Of a stretch of DNA of 64,000 nt, positions 1 to 7,361 are shown one piece after another. The notes below the pieces were generated by a model, which saw only the letters and a program-made list of their open reading frames with translations, was not told where the DNA came from and made no database searches. Both the position numbers and the translations under genes were made by a program. Source of the DNA: Streptosporangiales bacterium. Its GTDB lineage: Bacteria; Actinomycetota; Actinomycetes; Streptosporangiales; WHST01. The stretch covers positions 1-64,000 of the forward strand of contig WHST01000003.1 in NCBI GenBank assembly GCA_009379955.1, read 5' to 3'. Positions within the stretch are counted from its first letter, which is position 1. The number at the start of each line of letters is the position of its first letter.

Positions 1-1
1 C

Positions 2-124
2 GGCCTGACTCTTTACGCCGTCCTCCGCGAACTCCAGGCCCTACTCGGCGTCTGGACCGGCGCTTGCCGTCTCTGCCTGCAACCCGTCCTGCCACGCCCA
101 CCCACCCCCGCAGACTCGACATAA
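2..124 (+). CDS. 3' end of an unidentified protein, possibly a transposase (partial)
   Basis: An open frame runs in from the left edge and stops at TAA 122-124, giving about 40 residues with the pattern LYAVLRELQALLGVWTGAC and two later CxxC-like cysteines. The Leu-rich stretch followed by WTGAC resembles the carboxyl end of some actinobacterial transposases. That identification is from memory of the family and is weak. The gene start lies outside the window and no inverted repeat or target duplication can be seen here. Nothing recognisable lies between its stop and the end of pth at 237. Confidence 0.3.
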   Translation, partial: GLTLYAVLRELQALLGVWTGACRLCLQPVLPRPPTPADST

Positions 125-236
125 CAAAGTACTACTAGTGGTCACCCGGCGTTCATGGCCCGCGAACGGTCAAGATGTGGACGGATCGGCGACGGTGCGT
201 GAGAGCGTGTCCGCCGCGTAGTGCGGAGCATCGCCG

Positions 237-833
237 TCAACAAGCAGGCGGCCGCACGTTGTAGAGGTTCTGCGTCTGCTCGAGGCCGTCGGCCAGGAGC
301 GACTCGACGGCGTCGGCGCTGCGGTCGACGAGGTAGTCGAGGTCGGCGCGCTCGGCCCTGCCGAAGTCGCGCAGCAGGAAGTCGATCGGGTCCTGCCTGC
401 CCGGCGGGCGCCCCACACCGAAGCGGACGCGGAAGTACTCACCGGAGGCGATGGACCGCCTGATCGACCGCAGGCCGTTGTGCCCGTTGTCCCCGCCGCC
501 GAGCTTGACCCGCAGCTGCCCGAACTCCACGTCGAGCTCGTCGTGCACGACCACGAGGCGCTCGGTGGCCACCTTGAAGAAGCCACACAGTCCGGCGACG
601 GCGGTGCCCGAGTCGTTCATGTACGTCTGCGGCTTGGCGAGCACGCAGCGTTGACCGGCCACGTGGTCCTCGGCGAAGTCGGCGCGGGACCGGTGGCGCT
701 TGAACCGGGCACCGCGCCGCTCGGCGAGCAGGTCGACGACGCGGAACCCGATGTTGTGCCGGTTGCCCGCGTAGGTCGGACCGGGGTTACCGAGACCGAC
801 GACCAGCCACGGACCCGACGCGGGCACGTCCAC
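237..833 (-). CDS. pth: Peptidyl-tRNA hydrolase
   Basis: Pth cleaves peptidyl-tRNA released by stalled ribosomes and so recycles tRNA in the cytoplasm. The 198-residue product shows GLGNPG near residue 13, the catalytic-His segment NRHNIGF (His about 26) and the conserved HDELD segment with the catalytic Asp. The length matches bacterial Pth. The GTG at 833 is chosen because it lies just before the conserved core and downstream of the rplY stop. An ATG at 896 would overlap rplY by 38 nt and add an unconserved Arg/Pro-rich head. The gene follows rplY by 25 nt and is almost certainly cotranscribed with it. Confidence 0.93.
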   Translation of the reverse strand: MDVPASGPWLVVGLGNPGPTYAGNRHNIGFRVVDLLAERRGARFKRHRSRADFAEDHVAGQRCVLAKPQTYMNDSGTAVAGLCGFFKVATERLVVVHDELDVEFGQLRVKLGGGDNGHNGLRSIRRSIASGEYFRVRFGVGRPPGRQDPIDFLLRDFGRAERADLDYLVDRSADAVESLLADGLEQTQNLYNVRPPAC

Positions 834-858
834 GGTCGGCTCGACGACTAGTCCCCCA

Positions 859-1527
859 CTAGCTCGAGGACTCGGCGGGCTCGGGCGTCTCCGCATCGGC
901 GGACTCGCCGGCCCCGCCCTCGGTCTCCTCGCCGCCCTCGTCCGCGGTCTCCGCCTCGGCGTCGGGGAGGTCTGCCTCGAGCTCCTCGGCGGTCGGGGCG
1001 GGCACGATGTGGAGGACGAGCAGGTCGCCGTCGACGTCGAGCTCGACGCCCGACGGCAGCTTGACGTCGGCGGCGGTGAGCTGTTCGCCGATGGCCAGGC
1101 CGTCGACGTTGACCTCGAACTCGGTCGGGATGTGGGTGGCCTCCGCCTGCACGGTGAGGCTGTTGAGCTGCACCGCGAGCATGCCGTCCACGACGACCTC
1201 GCCGACGATGGTCAGCGGGATGTCGACGCTGACCTTCTCACCACGCCGCACGAGCAGGAGGTCGACGTGCTCGAGGATGCCCTTGATCGGGTCGCGCTGC
1301 ACCGCCTTGGGGATCGCCAGCTCCGACTCGGCGAGGCCGTCGATCCGCAGCAGGACGTTGGGCGCCTTGAGCGCGAGCATCAGGTCGTGTCCCGGCATCG
1401 ACAGGTGCCTGGGATCGGTGCCGTGGCCGTACAAGACGACGGGCACCTTGTGCGCGCGGCGGACACGACGCGCGGCGCCCTTGCCGAACTCGGTGCGCGG
1501 CTCGGCCTGGATACGGACCTCGGACAC
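859..1527 (-). CDS. rplY: 50S ribosomal protein L25, general stress protein Ctc type
   Basis: L25 of the long Ctc/TL5 type binds 5S rRNA in the large subunit. The 222-residue product has the L25 5S-binding beta-barrel first (VRIQAEPRTEFGKGAARRVRR, VPVVLYGHG), then the Ctc beta domain, then a very acidic tail of about 45 residues rich in Glu, Asp and Ala, which is normal for actinobacterial homologues. The start is GTG 1527, with a strong AAGGAG site 8-13 nt upstream. A longer reading to 1803 adds unconserved residues. It is the promoter-proximal gene of an rplY-pth unit. In many actinobacteria it sits next to prs, but here about 16 kb separates the two. Confidence 0.95.
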   Translation of the reverse strand: MSEVRIQAEPRTEFGKGAARRVRRAHKVPVVLYGHGTDPRHLSMPGHDLMLALKAPNVLLRIDGLAESELAIPKAVQRDPIKGILEHVDLLLVRRGEKVSVDIPLTIVGEVVVDGMLAVQLNSLTVQAEATHIPTEFEVNVDGLAIGEQLTAADVKLPSGVELDVDGDLLVLHIVPAPTAEELEADLPDAEAETADEGGEETEGGAGESADAETPEPAESSS

Positions 1528-1584
1528 GGGGGAACTCCTTGTTGCACTGTCTGGACGGTGGTCGCATCCGTCGCATGAGCGGGG

Positions 1585-1604
1585 TCGCACCGGGACCGGT
1601 GCGA
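1585..1604 (-). promoter_or_regulatory. Inverted repeat in the rplY leader
   Basis: Two perfect 8-nt arms, TCGCACCG and CGGTGCGA, flank a 4-nt loop about 58 nt upstream of the rplY start. If transcription starts from the promoter proposed at 1641-1670, this folds as a hairpin in the 5' leader. A regulatory role is inference. Confidence 0.35.
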
Positions 1605-1640
1605 TGGAGTGCGCGCACGGCGCACCACATGGGAGAGCCG

Positions 1641-1670
1641 AGTCTATCCGCATCCCCACGCGCCGGTGAA
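1641..1670 (-). promoter_or_regulatory. Candidate promoter of rplY-pth
   Basis: On the minus strand TTCACC (1670-1665) and TAGACT (1646-1641) are separated by 18 nt. This is a plausible housekeeping-sigma promoter giving a leader of about 107 nt before the rplY GTG. Confidence 0.45.
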
Positions 1671-1714
1671 TCGCCCGCCCCCGATCGAAGCCGCTCCTGC
1701 CAGCCGACCTATCC

Positions 1715-1724
1715 CGATATATCG
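1715..1724. promoter_or_regulatory. Perfect palindrome CGATATATCG, candidate PadR operator
   Basis: A 10-bp perfect palindrome that is strikingly AT-rich for this DNA lies 37 bp before the PadR start codon. PadR repressors commonly bind short ATAT-centred palindromes in their own promoters, so autoregulation is likely but inferred. Confidence 0.45.
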
Positions 1725-1760
1725 TTGACCCATCGTAGACAGTCGAGAAAGGACTCAACG

Positions 1761-2522
1761 ATGTCGCACAGCGAAGCAATGAGAGGCCCCTGGAGTGGGC
1801 CACACAGCAGGGGGCCGGGTCCCTGGTTCGCCCCCCGCACGTTCGCCCTCCGGGCGGCGGCCGCCGAAGACGAGGACCGCGGTGACCCGCGGCATCGTGG
1901 CGGAGGCGGGCGGCGCGGTCCGCGCGGCGGCCGGCGCGGACCGGCCGGCGGGTTCCCGTTCGGCGGCCCTCCGGGGTTCGACCCCCGGATGTTCGGTCGC
2001 GGCTTCCCCGGACGGGGGTTCGGCCGCGGCAGGCGCGCCCGCAAGGGTGACGTCCGGGCCGGGATCCTCGCGCTCCTGCGCGAAGGACCGCGCAACGGCT
2101 ACCAGATGATCCAGGAGCTCGAGGAGCGCAGCAACGGCTACTGGCGGCCGAGCCCCGGCTCGGTCTACCCGGCCCTGCAGCAGCTCGAGGACGAGGGTCT
2201 CGTCACCACGACCGAGGTCGACGGCCGCAAGGCGTACGAGCTCACCGACGAGGGTCGCAGCCATGTCGAGTCGCGTCCCGGCGAGTACGACGCCCCGTGG
2301 GAGGCGCTCTCCGGCCAGGGCGACGACGCGGTGCACGAGATCGGCGCGCTCGGCGCCCAGCTCGCCGGCGCGGTCATGCAGGTCGCCCAGGCCGGCAACG
2401 ACGCCCAGCTGGCGCAGGCGAAGCAGGTGCTCACCGAGGCCCGCCGCAAGCTCTACCGCATCCTCGCGGAGGACGAGCCGGACACCTCGGCCGACGACGA
2501 GGACGAGACCGGGGATGCCTGA
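1761..2522 (+). CDS. PadR-family transcriptional regulator with a Gly/Arg-rich N-terminal extension
   Basis: This 253-residue protein has two parts. Residues 1-95 are low-complexity, rich in Gly, Arg, Pro and Phe with repeated GRGF/GGRRG patterns. From about residue 97 there is a PadR winged-helix domain (KGDVRAGILALLREG, NGYQMIQELEERS, GSVYPALQQLEDEGLV, KAYELTDEG), followed by an amphipathic dimerisation helix. The start ATG 1761 has AAAGGA about 8 nt upstream; the frame stays open further 5', but that part overlaps the rplY promoter. PadR proteins usually repress their own and a neighbouring gene and respond to small toxic ligands. No obvious efflux or detoxification target lies next to it. 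The Gly/Arg-rich head is common in actinobacterial PadR proteins and of unknown role. Confidence 0.85.
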   Translation: MSHSEAMRGPWSGPHSRGPGPWFAPRTFALRAAAAEDEDRGDPRHRGGGGRRGPRGGRRGPAGGFPFGGPPGFDPRMFGRGFPGRGFGRGRRARKGDVRAGILALLREGPRNGYQMIQELEERSNGYWRPSPGSVYPALQQLEDEGLVTTTEVDGRKAYELTDEGRSHVESRPGEYDAPWEALSGQGDDAVHEIGALGAQLAGAVMQVAQAGNDAQLAQAKQVLTEARRKLYRILAEDEPDTSADDEDETGDA

Positions 2523-2547
2523 GGCCCGTCCGGGTCCAGCGCCACGC

Positions 2548-2595
2548 GTGAAGGGCACCGTCACCACACCACGGTGGAGTGACGGTGCCCTTCAC
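2548..2595 (+). terminator. Long perfect hairpin after the PadR gene
   Basis: Arms of 17 nt at 2548-2564 and 2579-2595 are perfectly complementary around a 14-nt loop. The arm GTGAAGGGCACCGTCAC is close to the core of the hairpins at 25416 and 33614. No T-tract follows. It lies 25 bp after the PadR stop. Confidence 0.7.
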
Positions 2596-2604
2596 CACCG
2601 GTGT

Positions 2605-2610
2605 GATACT
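2605..2610 (+). promoter_or_regulatory. -10-like hexamer for a leaderless start at 2619
   Basis: GATACT ends 8 nt before the ATG and there is no purine-rich ribosome binding site, as expected for a leaderless mRNA. Confidence 0.4.
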
Positions 2611-2618
2611 CCGTACTG

Positions 2619-3953
2619 ATGGCGAACGGCTCGCGCGGGTGGGACGGCCATACCCTGACCCGGCTGGAGGATGTCCTGGCAGCCGAGCCGTGCCCGGTGT
2701 GCGCCGAGGCCGACGGCGCGGCCGAGTCGTGGTTCGCCACGTACGAGCACGAGACCAACGCCGACCCCGCGATGAAGATGCGGATGAAGGACACCCTCGG
2801 GCTGTGCACGGCGCACACGAGGCGGCTGCTCGACCAGACCATGTCGGCGGGCTGGCTCACGGCCGCGCTGTTCGCCGACGTGGTGCCGGCCGGGTTACGC
2901 ATGCTCGCGGCGGGCCACGGACCGACCGCCCCCTGTCCCCCGTGCACCGCCGCCGCGCGCCGCGTCGACACCGTGCTCGGCGTGCTGCGCGCGGGGCTCG
3001 CCGACTCCGCCCGCCTGCGTGCGGCGTACGAAGCGGGGTCGGGCGTGTGCCTGCCGCACCTGCGCCCGCTCGTCACGGGGATGCGTGCCAACACCGCCGC
3101 TCCGGTCGTACGCCGGCTCGTCCGCACCCTCGAGGCCGGCACCGGTGAGGCACTTGGCGGCCTCGCCGGGTTCGACCCCGACCAGCGCCGGCGTGCACGG
3201 GTGACGACCGTGCACAGGGACGCGGTGCTCGAGGCCGAGGAGCGCGCGGTCAAGACGTCCACCGCCGCGTACGTCGAGCTGATCCTCGCGACGCCGGCCT
3301 GCCCGCTCTGCACGGCGCGTGAACGCGCGCGGTGGCGGCTGTACGACTGGCTCGGCACCACCCCGACACCGCCCGAGGAGCTCCGCCTCGACGCCGCCCT
3401 GTGCGGCGCGCACCTCGGCGACCTCGCGGCGGCGGGCTGGTCCGCGGCCGCCGACGCGCTCACCCGCTACAACGCCGACCGCGTCCTCGCCGACCTCCGG
3501 CCGGCCGCCGACCGGCTGGCCGCACTGCCGACCGGGTGGCGCGGCGCCGTCCGCGCACCGCGCCGCACGGTGCTGCGTACGCTCACCGCGACCTTCCGAC
3601 CCATCCCCTGCCGCGCCTGCCGGGTCGCCGACCTCGCCGAGCGCGACGAGCGCGCCCTGTGCGCGATCGTCGCGGGCGACAGGTCGCGCGCGGACGAGCT
3701 CGCCCAGGCGCACGGCCTCTGCCTGCGGCACGGCCTCGCCCTGGCCGCGGACGCCCGGCTGCCCGCCTCCTGGCGCGACCTGCTGGTGACCCGGCTGCGA
3801 CTGCTCGGCTACGAGCTCGACCGGGCGGCCAGGCAGACCCCTCGCGACGGCCGATGGCGTACCCGCGGCTCCGAGCTCACCGCCTGGCGCCGGGCACCCA
3901 CCCTCCTCGACGGCGCGGTCCTCGGCCCCCGACCCCCCGGCGGCCCGGCCTAG
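2619..3953 (+). CDS. Cys/His-rich putative metal-binding protein, DUF6062-like, four modules
   Basis: The product is 444 residues, mostly helical and without signal peptide or membrane spans. Its most visible feature is a repeated pair of motifs, CPxC followed 35-50 residues later by CxxH. C25PVC28 pairs with C63TAH66, then CPPC with CLPH, CPLC with CGAH, and CRAC with CLRH. This gives four potential Cys3His zinc sites in tandem. The arrangement resembles proteins annotated as DUF6062, whose function I do not know. The start is the ATG at 2619. The hairpin at 2548-2595 separates it from the PadR gene, and the next gene on the same strand starts 142 bp after its stop, so it probably forms its own unit. 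Confidence 0.7.
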   Translation: MANGSRGWDGHTLTRLEDVLAAEPCPVCAEADGAAESWFATYEHETNADPAMKMRMKDTLGLCTAHTRRLLDQTMSAGWLTAALFADVVPAGLRMLAAGHGPTAPCPPCTAAARRVDTVLGVLRAGLADSARLRAAYEAGSGVCLPHLRPLVTGMRANTAAPVVRRLVRTLEAGTGEALGGLAGFDPDQRRRARVTTVHRDAVLEAEERAVKTSTAAYVELILATPACPLCTARERARWRLYDWLGTTPTPPEELRLDAALCGAHLGDLAAAGWSAAADALTRYNADRVLADLRPAADRLAALPTGWRGAVRAPRRTVLRTLTATFRPIPCRACRVADLAERDERALCAIVAGDRSRADELAQAHGLCLRHGLALAADARLPASWRDLLVTRLRLLGYELDRAARQTPRDGRWRTRGSELTAWRRAPTLLDGAVLGPRPPGGPA

Positions 3954-4095
3954 CCCCCTCGCGGCACCGGCCCCCAGGCGGCACCCCGACACCCGCGTCG
4001 GGTCGGCTGTCTACTGCGGCGCAACCGATCCGCAAACGAGCCGCAAGCGCGTCCCTCTTTCCTGGTGGTCGAACCACGAGCACGAGGAGGACGCA

Positions 4096-4380
4096 GTGAC
4101 TGAGTCGAGCGTCATCGTGACGCACCGTACAGACGAGCTCGACGATCTCGCGCGGACACTCAGGCTGCTCAAGGGTCAGGCGGGTCTCAGCCTCAACCAG
4201 CTGTCCCGCAGATCCTGGTACAGCCGGTCCGCGATCGACCGCTATCTCAACGGCAAGGTGTTCCCGCCCCGCCAGGCGGTGGCGTCGATCACCGAGATCT
4301 GCGGGGGCGACACCGGCGCCGTGATCACGCTGTGGGAGCGCGCGTGTCTGCTACGCGCGGAGCGCCGCGCGAGCGCCTGA
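4096..4380 (+). CDS. Small helix-turn-helix protein (XRE type)
   Basis: This 94-residue protein has a single helix-turn-helix of the XRE/Cro type at about residues 22-65 (AGLSLNQLSRRSWYS, then RSAIDRYLNGKVFPPR). The usual acidic or ligand-binding partner domain is absent. Start GTG 4096 has GAGGAGG 6-12 nt upstream. Short XRE proteins of this type are frequent in actinobacteria, often next to DUF397 genes, but no DUF397 gene is present. Its target is unknown. It is convergent with the MBL gene at 4390, only 9 bp away and without a hairpin between them. Confidence 0.75.
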   Translation: MTESSVIVTHRTDELDDLARTLRLLKGQAGLSLNQLSRRSWYSRSAIDRYLNGKVFPPRQAVASITEICGGDTGAVITLWERACLLRAERRASA

Positions 4381-4389
4381 CCGGCGTCG

Positions 4390-5136
4390 TCACACGATGT
4401 TGGGCGGCGGCACCAGGCGGTCGAACGTCTCCGCCGCCGTCGCCAGGTGCGCGGCGCCGCCGGCGAGCACAAGGTCGAGGTGGCCGGGCAGCAGCGCATC
4501 GACCGGTAGCCGGGCGAGTCGCGATGCCGTGAGCCGGTACTCGTACGGGCGACAGTCGGGGATCGCCTGGATCGAGACGCGCCCGCCGGCGAAGATCGAG
4601 TCGCCGGTGCACAGCGCGGTCGTGTCGCCGTCGTCGACGAGGAAGCAGACATGGCCGTCGCAGTGGCCGGGTGAGGCGTACGCCGTCACGCGCAGGTCAC
4701 CGATCTCCCAGGACTTCTCGTCCTCGGCGACGTCGTCGACCTGGCACGACGCGAGCCGGTAGTCCTCCGGGTACACGCCGACCCGGCGCGCCTCGGCGAC
4801 CTGGGTGACGTCCTCGTCGCCCGTGGCGAGCGCGTACGCGGTCCCGGTCGAGGCGCAGACCGCGGCGCCGGTTGCGGCACGGATCGCGGCGGCGCCTCCC
4901 GCGTGGTCGGCGTGGTAGTGCGTGACGAACACATGCGTGAGCCGGTCGAGCGCCGCGACCTCGTCCAGGTGGCGGAGCAGGACCTCGGTGCCGAGACCGG
5001 TGCCGGTGTCGACGAGAGCGCAGGCACCGCCACCGTCGAGCAGGAACACGTGGCAGTCGTACGGCGAGGTCCGCGCCTCGGCGTCCGTGCCGCTGCCGAC
5101 GAGGCGGATCGCCGGTGTCAGTTCGCGCGCGCTCAT
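4390..5136 (-). CDS. Metallo-beta-lactamase-fold hydrolase
   Basis: A 248-residue protein of the metallo-beta-lactamase fold, likely a dinuclear zinc hydrolase. The signature THYHADHAGG near residue 95 supplies the HxHxDH ligands. GHCDGH and later Asp and His residues supply the rest of the metal site. Substrates in this superfamily include thioesters, lactones and glyoxalase-type adducts, so the substrate cannot be read from sequence. It is the last gene of the ten-ORF operon and could serve as its hydrolase or lactonase. The ATG at 5136 fits the conserved start of the fold. A GTG at 5181, which nearly abuts the upstream stop codon, would add 15 residues and cannot be excluded. Confidence 0.8.
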   Translation of the reverse strand: MSARELTPAIRLVGSGTDAEARTSPYDCHVFLLDGGGACALVDTGTGLGTEVLLRHLDEVAALDRLTHVFVTHYHADHAGGAAAIRAATGAAVCASTGTAYALATGDEDVTQVAEARRVGVYPEDYRLASCQVDDVAEDEKSWEIGDLRVTAYASPGHCDGHVCFLVDDGDTTALCTGDSIFAGGRVSIQAIPDCRPYEYRLTASRLARLPVDALLPGHLDLVLAGGAAHLATAAETFDRLVPPPNIV

Positions 5137-5181
5137 CGCTCCATACGCCCGCTCATCGCCCCACGCGCCCGCTTCCTCCAC

Positions 5182-6213
5182 TCATCCCCGCGCCACCTCC
5201 TCCCGCTCACCCGAGGCACCGGCACGGACGATCGCGTCCGCGATCCGCACGCCCTCCACCGCGTCGTCCAGGGGCATCACGTCGTGCGGCCGCTCGCCGC
5301 GGACGACATCGAGCGCGTACGCCAGCTCCGCGGCCAGAGCCCCGGACACGCGCCCCGCGACCGTCGGCCACAACGTGAGCTCCGGATGCGCGAGCCCGCG
5401 GTCGGAGCGCACCGACAGACCATCGTGCGCGAGCCGGTACGACGCGGTGCCCTGGTCGCCCAGCACCTCCAACGAGGCCTCGATCGTGCCGTCGAGCTCC
5501 AGCGAGCCGCGCAGCGTCTGCGGCGCGGAGTCGGGGACGAGCCACGCACTCTCGATGGTCGCGACGACACCGGAGTCGAAGCGCAGCACCGCGACGAACG
5601 TGTCCGGGTGGGGGAAGCCGGAGACGTTGCGCTCGACCGCGTACACGTCGCGGCACGACGAGCCCGCGAACCACACGGCGAGGTCGACGTCATGGATGCC
5701 CGACTCCCAGACCGGGTGCACGCGCTTGCCGAACGCCGGGAACCACGACCGGCTGAAGTCGCGGCGCAGCCGCAGGTTGACCACCTGGCCCAGCTCTCCG
5801 GACGCGACGACGTCGCGCAGGTGCTGGTACCCGGCGCCGAACCTGCTGACCTGGCCGGTGACGACGGCGAGACCGCGGTCGTCCGCGAGCGTGCGGATGC
5901 GCTCGGCCTCGCCTACGTCGAGCGCGAGCGGCTTCTCGACCAGGACATGGCAACCGGCCTCGAGCGCCCGCGCCGCGAGCGCACCATGGCTCGACTCGTC
6001 GGCGGCCACGTCGACGAGGTCGACCCGCTCGTGCGCGAGCAGCTCGTCGAGGGTGGGGTACCCACGTCGTACGCCGAACTCGTCGCGGACGGCCCCCAGC
6101 CGCGCGGGGTCGGGGTCGCAGGCGGCCACGACCTCCGCCGGCAGGTGGGCGTACGCCCGCAGGTGGAGGGCGCCGAACCGGCCCGCGCCGGCCAGTGCCA
6201 CGCGGACGGTCAT
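5182..6213 (-). CDS. Gfo/Idh/MocA-family dehydrogenase (first of two in the operon)
   Basis: The 343-residue product has the N-terminal Rossmann fold with GAGRFG at residues 9-14 and the family signature EKP in the segment VLVEKPLAL (about 90-100). An alpha/beta C-terminal domain carries the conserved catalytic-type His in GIHDVDL. Members oxidise or epimerise sugars, inositols and related polyols with NAD(P), some through dehydrogenation-elimination chemistry. The substrate here is unknown. Its ATG overlaps the stop of the preceding gene by four bases, so the two are translationally coupled. It differs clearly from the second family member at 10920-11927, so the operon probably needs two separate redox steps. 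Confidence 0.88.
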   Translation of the reverse strand: MTVRVALAGAGRFGALHLRAYAHLPAEVVAACDPDPARLGAVRDEFGVRRGYPTLDELLAHERVDLVDVAADESSHGALAARALEAGCHVLVEKPLALDVGEAERIRTLADDRGLAVVTGQVSRFGAGYQHLRDVVASGELGQVVNLRLRRDFSRSWFPAFGKRVHPVWESGIHDVDLAVWFAGSSCRDVYAVERNVSGFPHPDTFVAVLRFDSGVVATIESAWLVPDSAPQTLRGSLELDGTIEASLEVLGDQGTASYRLAHDGLSVRSDRGLAHPELTLWPTVAGRVSGALAAELAYALDVVRGERPHDVMPLDDAVEGVRIADAIVRAGASGEREEVARG

Positions 6214-7361
6214 CGGTCGCCTCCCGCCGGCTCCTTCGCGCCGTGGCCGGTCGCGACGAGGACGACGTCGCCGGACGCGGGCACGGTACCGTCGGCCAGC
6301 AGTCGCCGCAAGGCCGCGAGCGGTGCGGCGGCCGCCGGCTCGACCAGCAGGCCCTCGTCGCGCGCGAGGTCGTCGCGCGCGGCCACGATGTCGGCGTCAG
6401 GTACCGCCACGACGGTGCCGCCCGAGTCGCGGACGGCGGCGAGGGTGAGTGCGCCCTCGTCCTCGTACCCCCGCATCGGGTCGGCGATCGCCTCGGCGAC
6501 GGTGTGCCCGGCCGGCAGGGCGGTGACGCTCTCGGCGCCGTCGCGCCAGGCCGCCGCCAGCGGAGCGCACGCGGCCGCCTGCACCGCCACCAGGCGGGGA
6601 AGGCGGGAGAGGCGCCCGGCGGCGAGCAGCGCACGGAAGCCGTCGTGGATGCCGACGAGCAGCGGTCCCGCGCCCACCGGCACGACCACCCAGTCGGGCA
6701 CGGCCGCGCCGGTGCGCTCCGCATGCTCGACCAGCTCGACCGCGACACCGCGGTGCGCCGCGGTGATCCAGGGGTTCCTGAAGGTCGTCGTCAGCGGGTA
6801 CCAGCCGTCCGCCTCGCTCCGGGTGGCGACGGCGTACGCCGTACTGAAGTCACCCGCCACCGGCTCGACCCGGGCACCCGCCGCCGCGGCCGCGGCGAGC
6901 TTCGGGCCGCCCGCCGCCGACTCGGCGCACACCACCCGGCACGGCAGTCCCGCGCGCGCCGCGTACGACGCCGCGGACGAGGCGGTGTTGCCGGTCGACG
7001 CGGCGACGACCCCGCGCGCCCCGGCGTCGAGGGCGAGGCTGACGCCGAGAGCCATCGCACGGTCCTTGAACGACAGCGTGGGGTTCACGCACTCGTTCTT
7101 CACCCACAGTCGGGACACACCGGCACGCGCCGCCGACCGGTCGCAGCGCAGCAACGGTGTGCCGCCCTCACCCAGCGACACCTCGGTCTCCACGGGCGGC
7201 AGCCACGCCCGGTGCCGCCACACGCCCACCCCCACGCCCGCGCCGGGAGCGGCGGCGCCGTCGGCGGCCCGCACACCCGCGCAGGCCCGACAGCGCGACC
7301 AGCCGCCCTCGTCGCGCCCGCACGAGGTGCACGGCGCGGCCCAGGTCGCGAGCGAGGTCAT
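6210..7361 (-). CDS. Threonine-synthase-like PLP enzyme (fold type II) with N-terminal zinc-ribbon
   Basis: A 383-residue fold type II PLP enzyme. CTSC (11-14) and CRAC (24-27) form a small zinc ribbon as seen in some threonine synthases. The core has GEGGTPLL, the PLP lysine in NPTLSFKDRAM (about residue 105), ASTGNTASS for the cofactor phosphate and PVGAGPLL. The family includes threonine synthase, threonine dehydratase and diaminopropionate ammonia-lyase. A housekeeping threonine synthase is unlikely because the gene sits inside a transport/catabolic operon. Beta- or gamma-elimination on an amino-acid intermediate is the likelier role, by inference. It overlaps both neighbours by 4 nt. Confidence 0.82.
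   Translation of the reverse strand: MTSLATWAAPCTSCGRDEGGWSRCRACAGVRAADGAAAPGAGVGVGVWRHRAWLPPVETEVSLGEGGTPLLRCDRSAARAGVSRLWVKNECVNPTLSFKDRAMALGVSLALDAGARGVVAASTGNTASSAASYAARAGLPCRVVCAESAAGGPKLAAAAAAGARVEPVAGDFSTAYAVATRSEADGWYPLTTTFRNPWITAAHRGVAVELVEHAERTGAAVPDWVVVPVGAGPLLVGIHDGFRALLAAGRLSRLPRLVAVQAAACAPLAAAWRDGAESVTALPAGHTVAEAIADPMRGYEDEGALTLAAVRDSGGTVVAVPDADIVAARDDLARDEGLLVEPAAAAPLAALRRLLADGTVPASGDVVLVATGHGAKEPAGGDR

Noticed and set aside
859-1803. A 314-residue version of the rplY product
   Set aside because: The extra N-terminal residues are unconserved and would begin upstream of the promoter candidate. GTG 1527 with AAGGAG gives the normal protein.
2548-2595. Recurring hairpins as a CRISPR array
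   Set aside because: The related hairpins are single copies tens of kilobases apart at gene ends. There are no regularly spaced repeats and no cas genes.
6210-7361. Housekeeping threonine synthase (thrC)
   Set aside because: The fold and PLP motif fit, but the gene is embedded in a catabolic transport operon with no homoserine dehydrogenase or kinase gene next to it. A related elimination enzyme is more likely.
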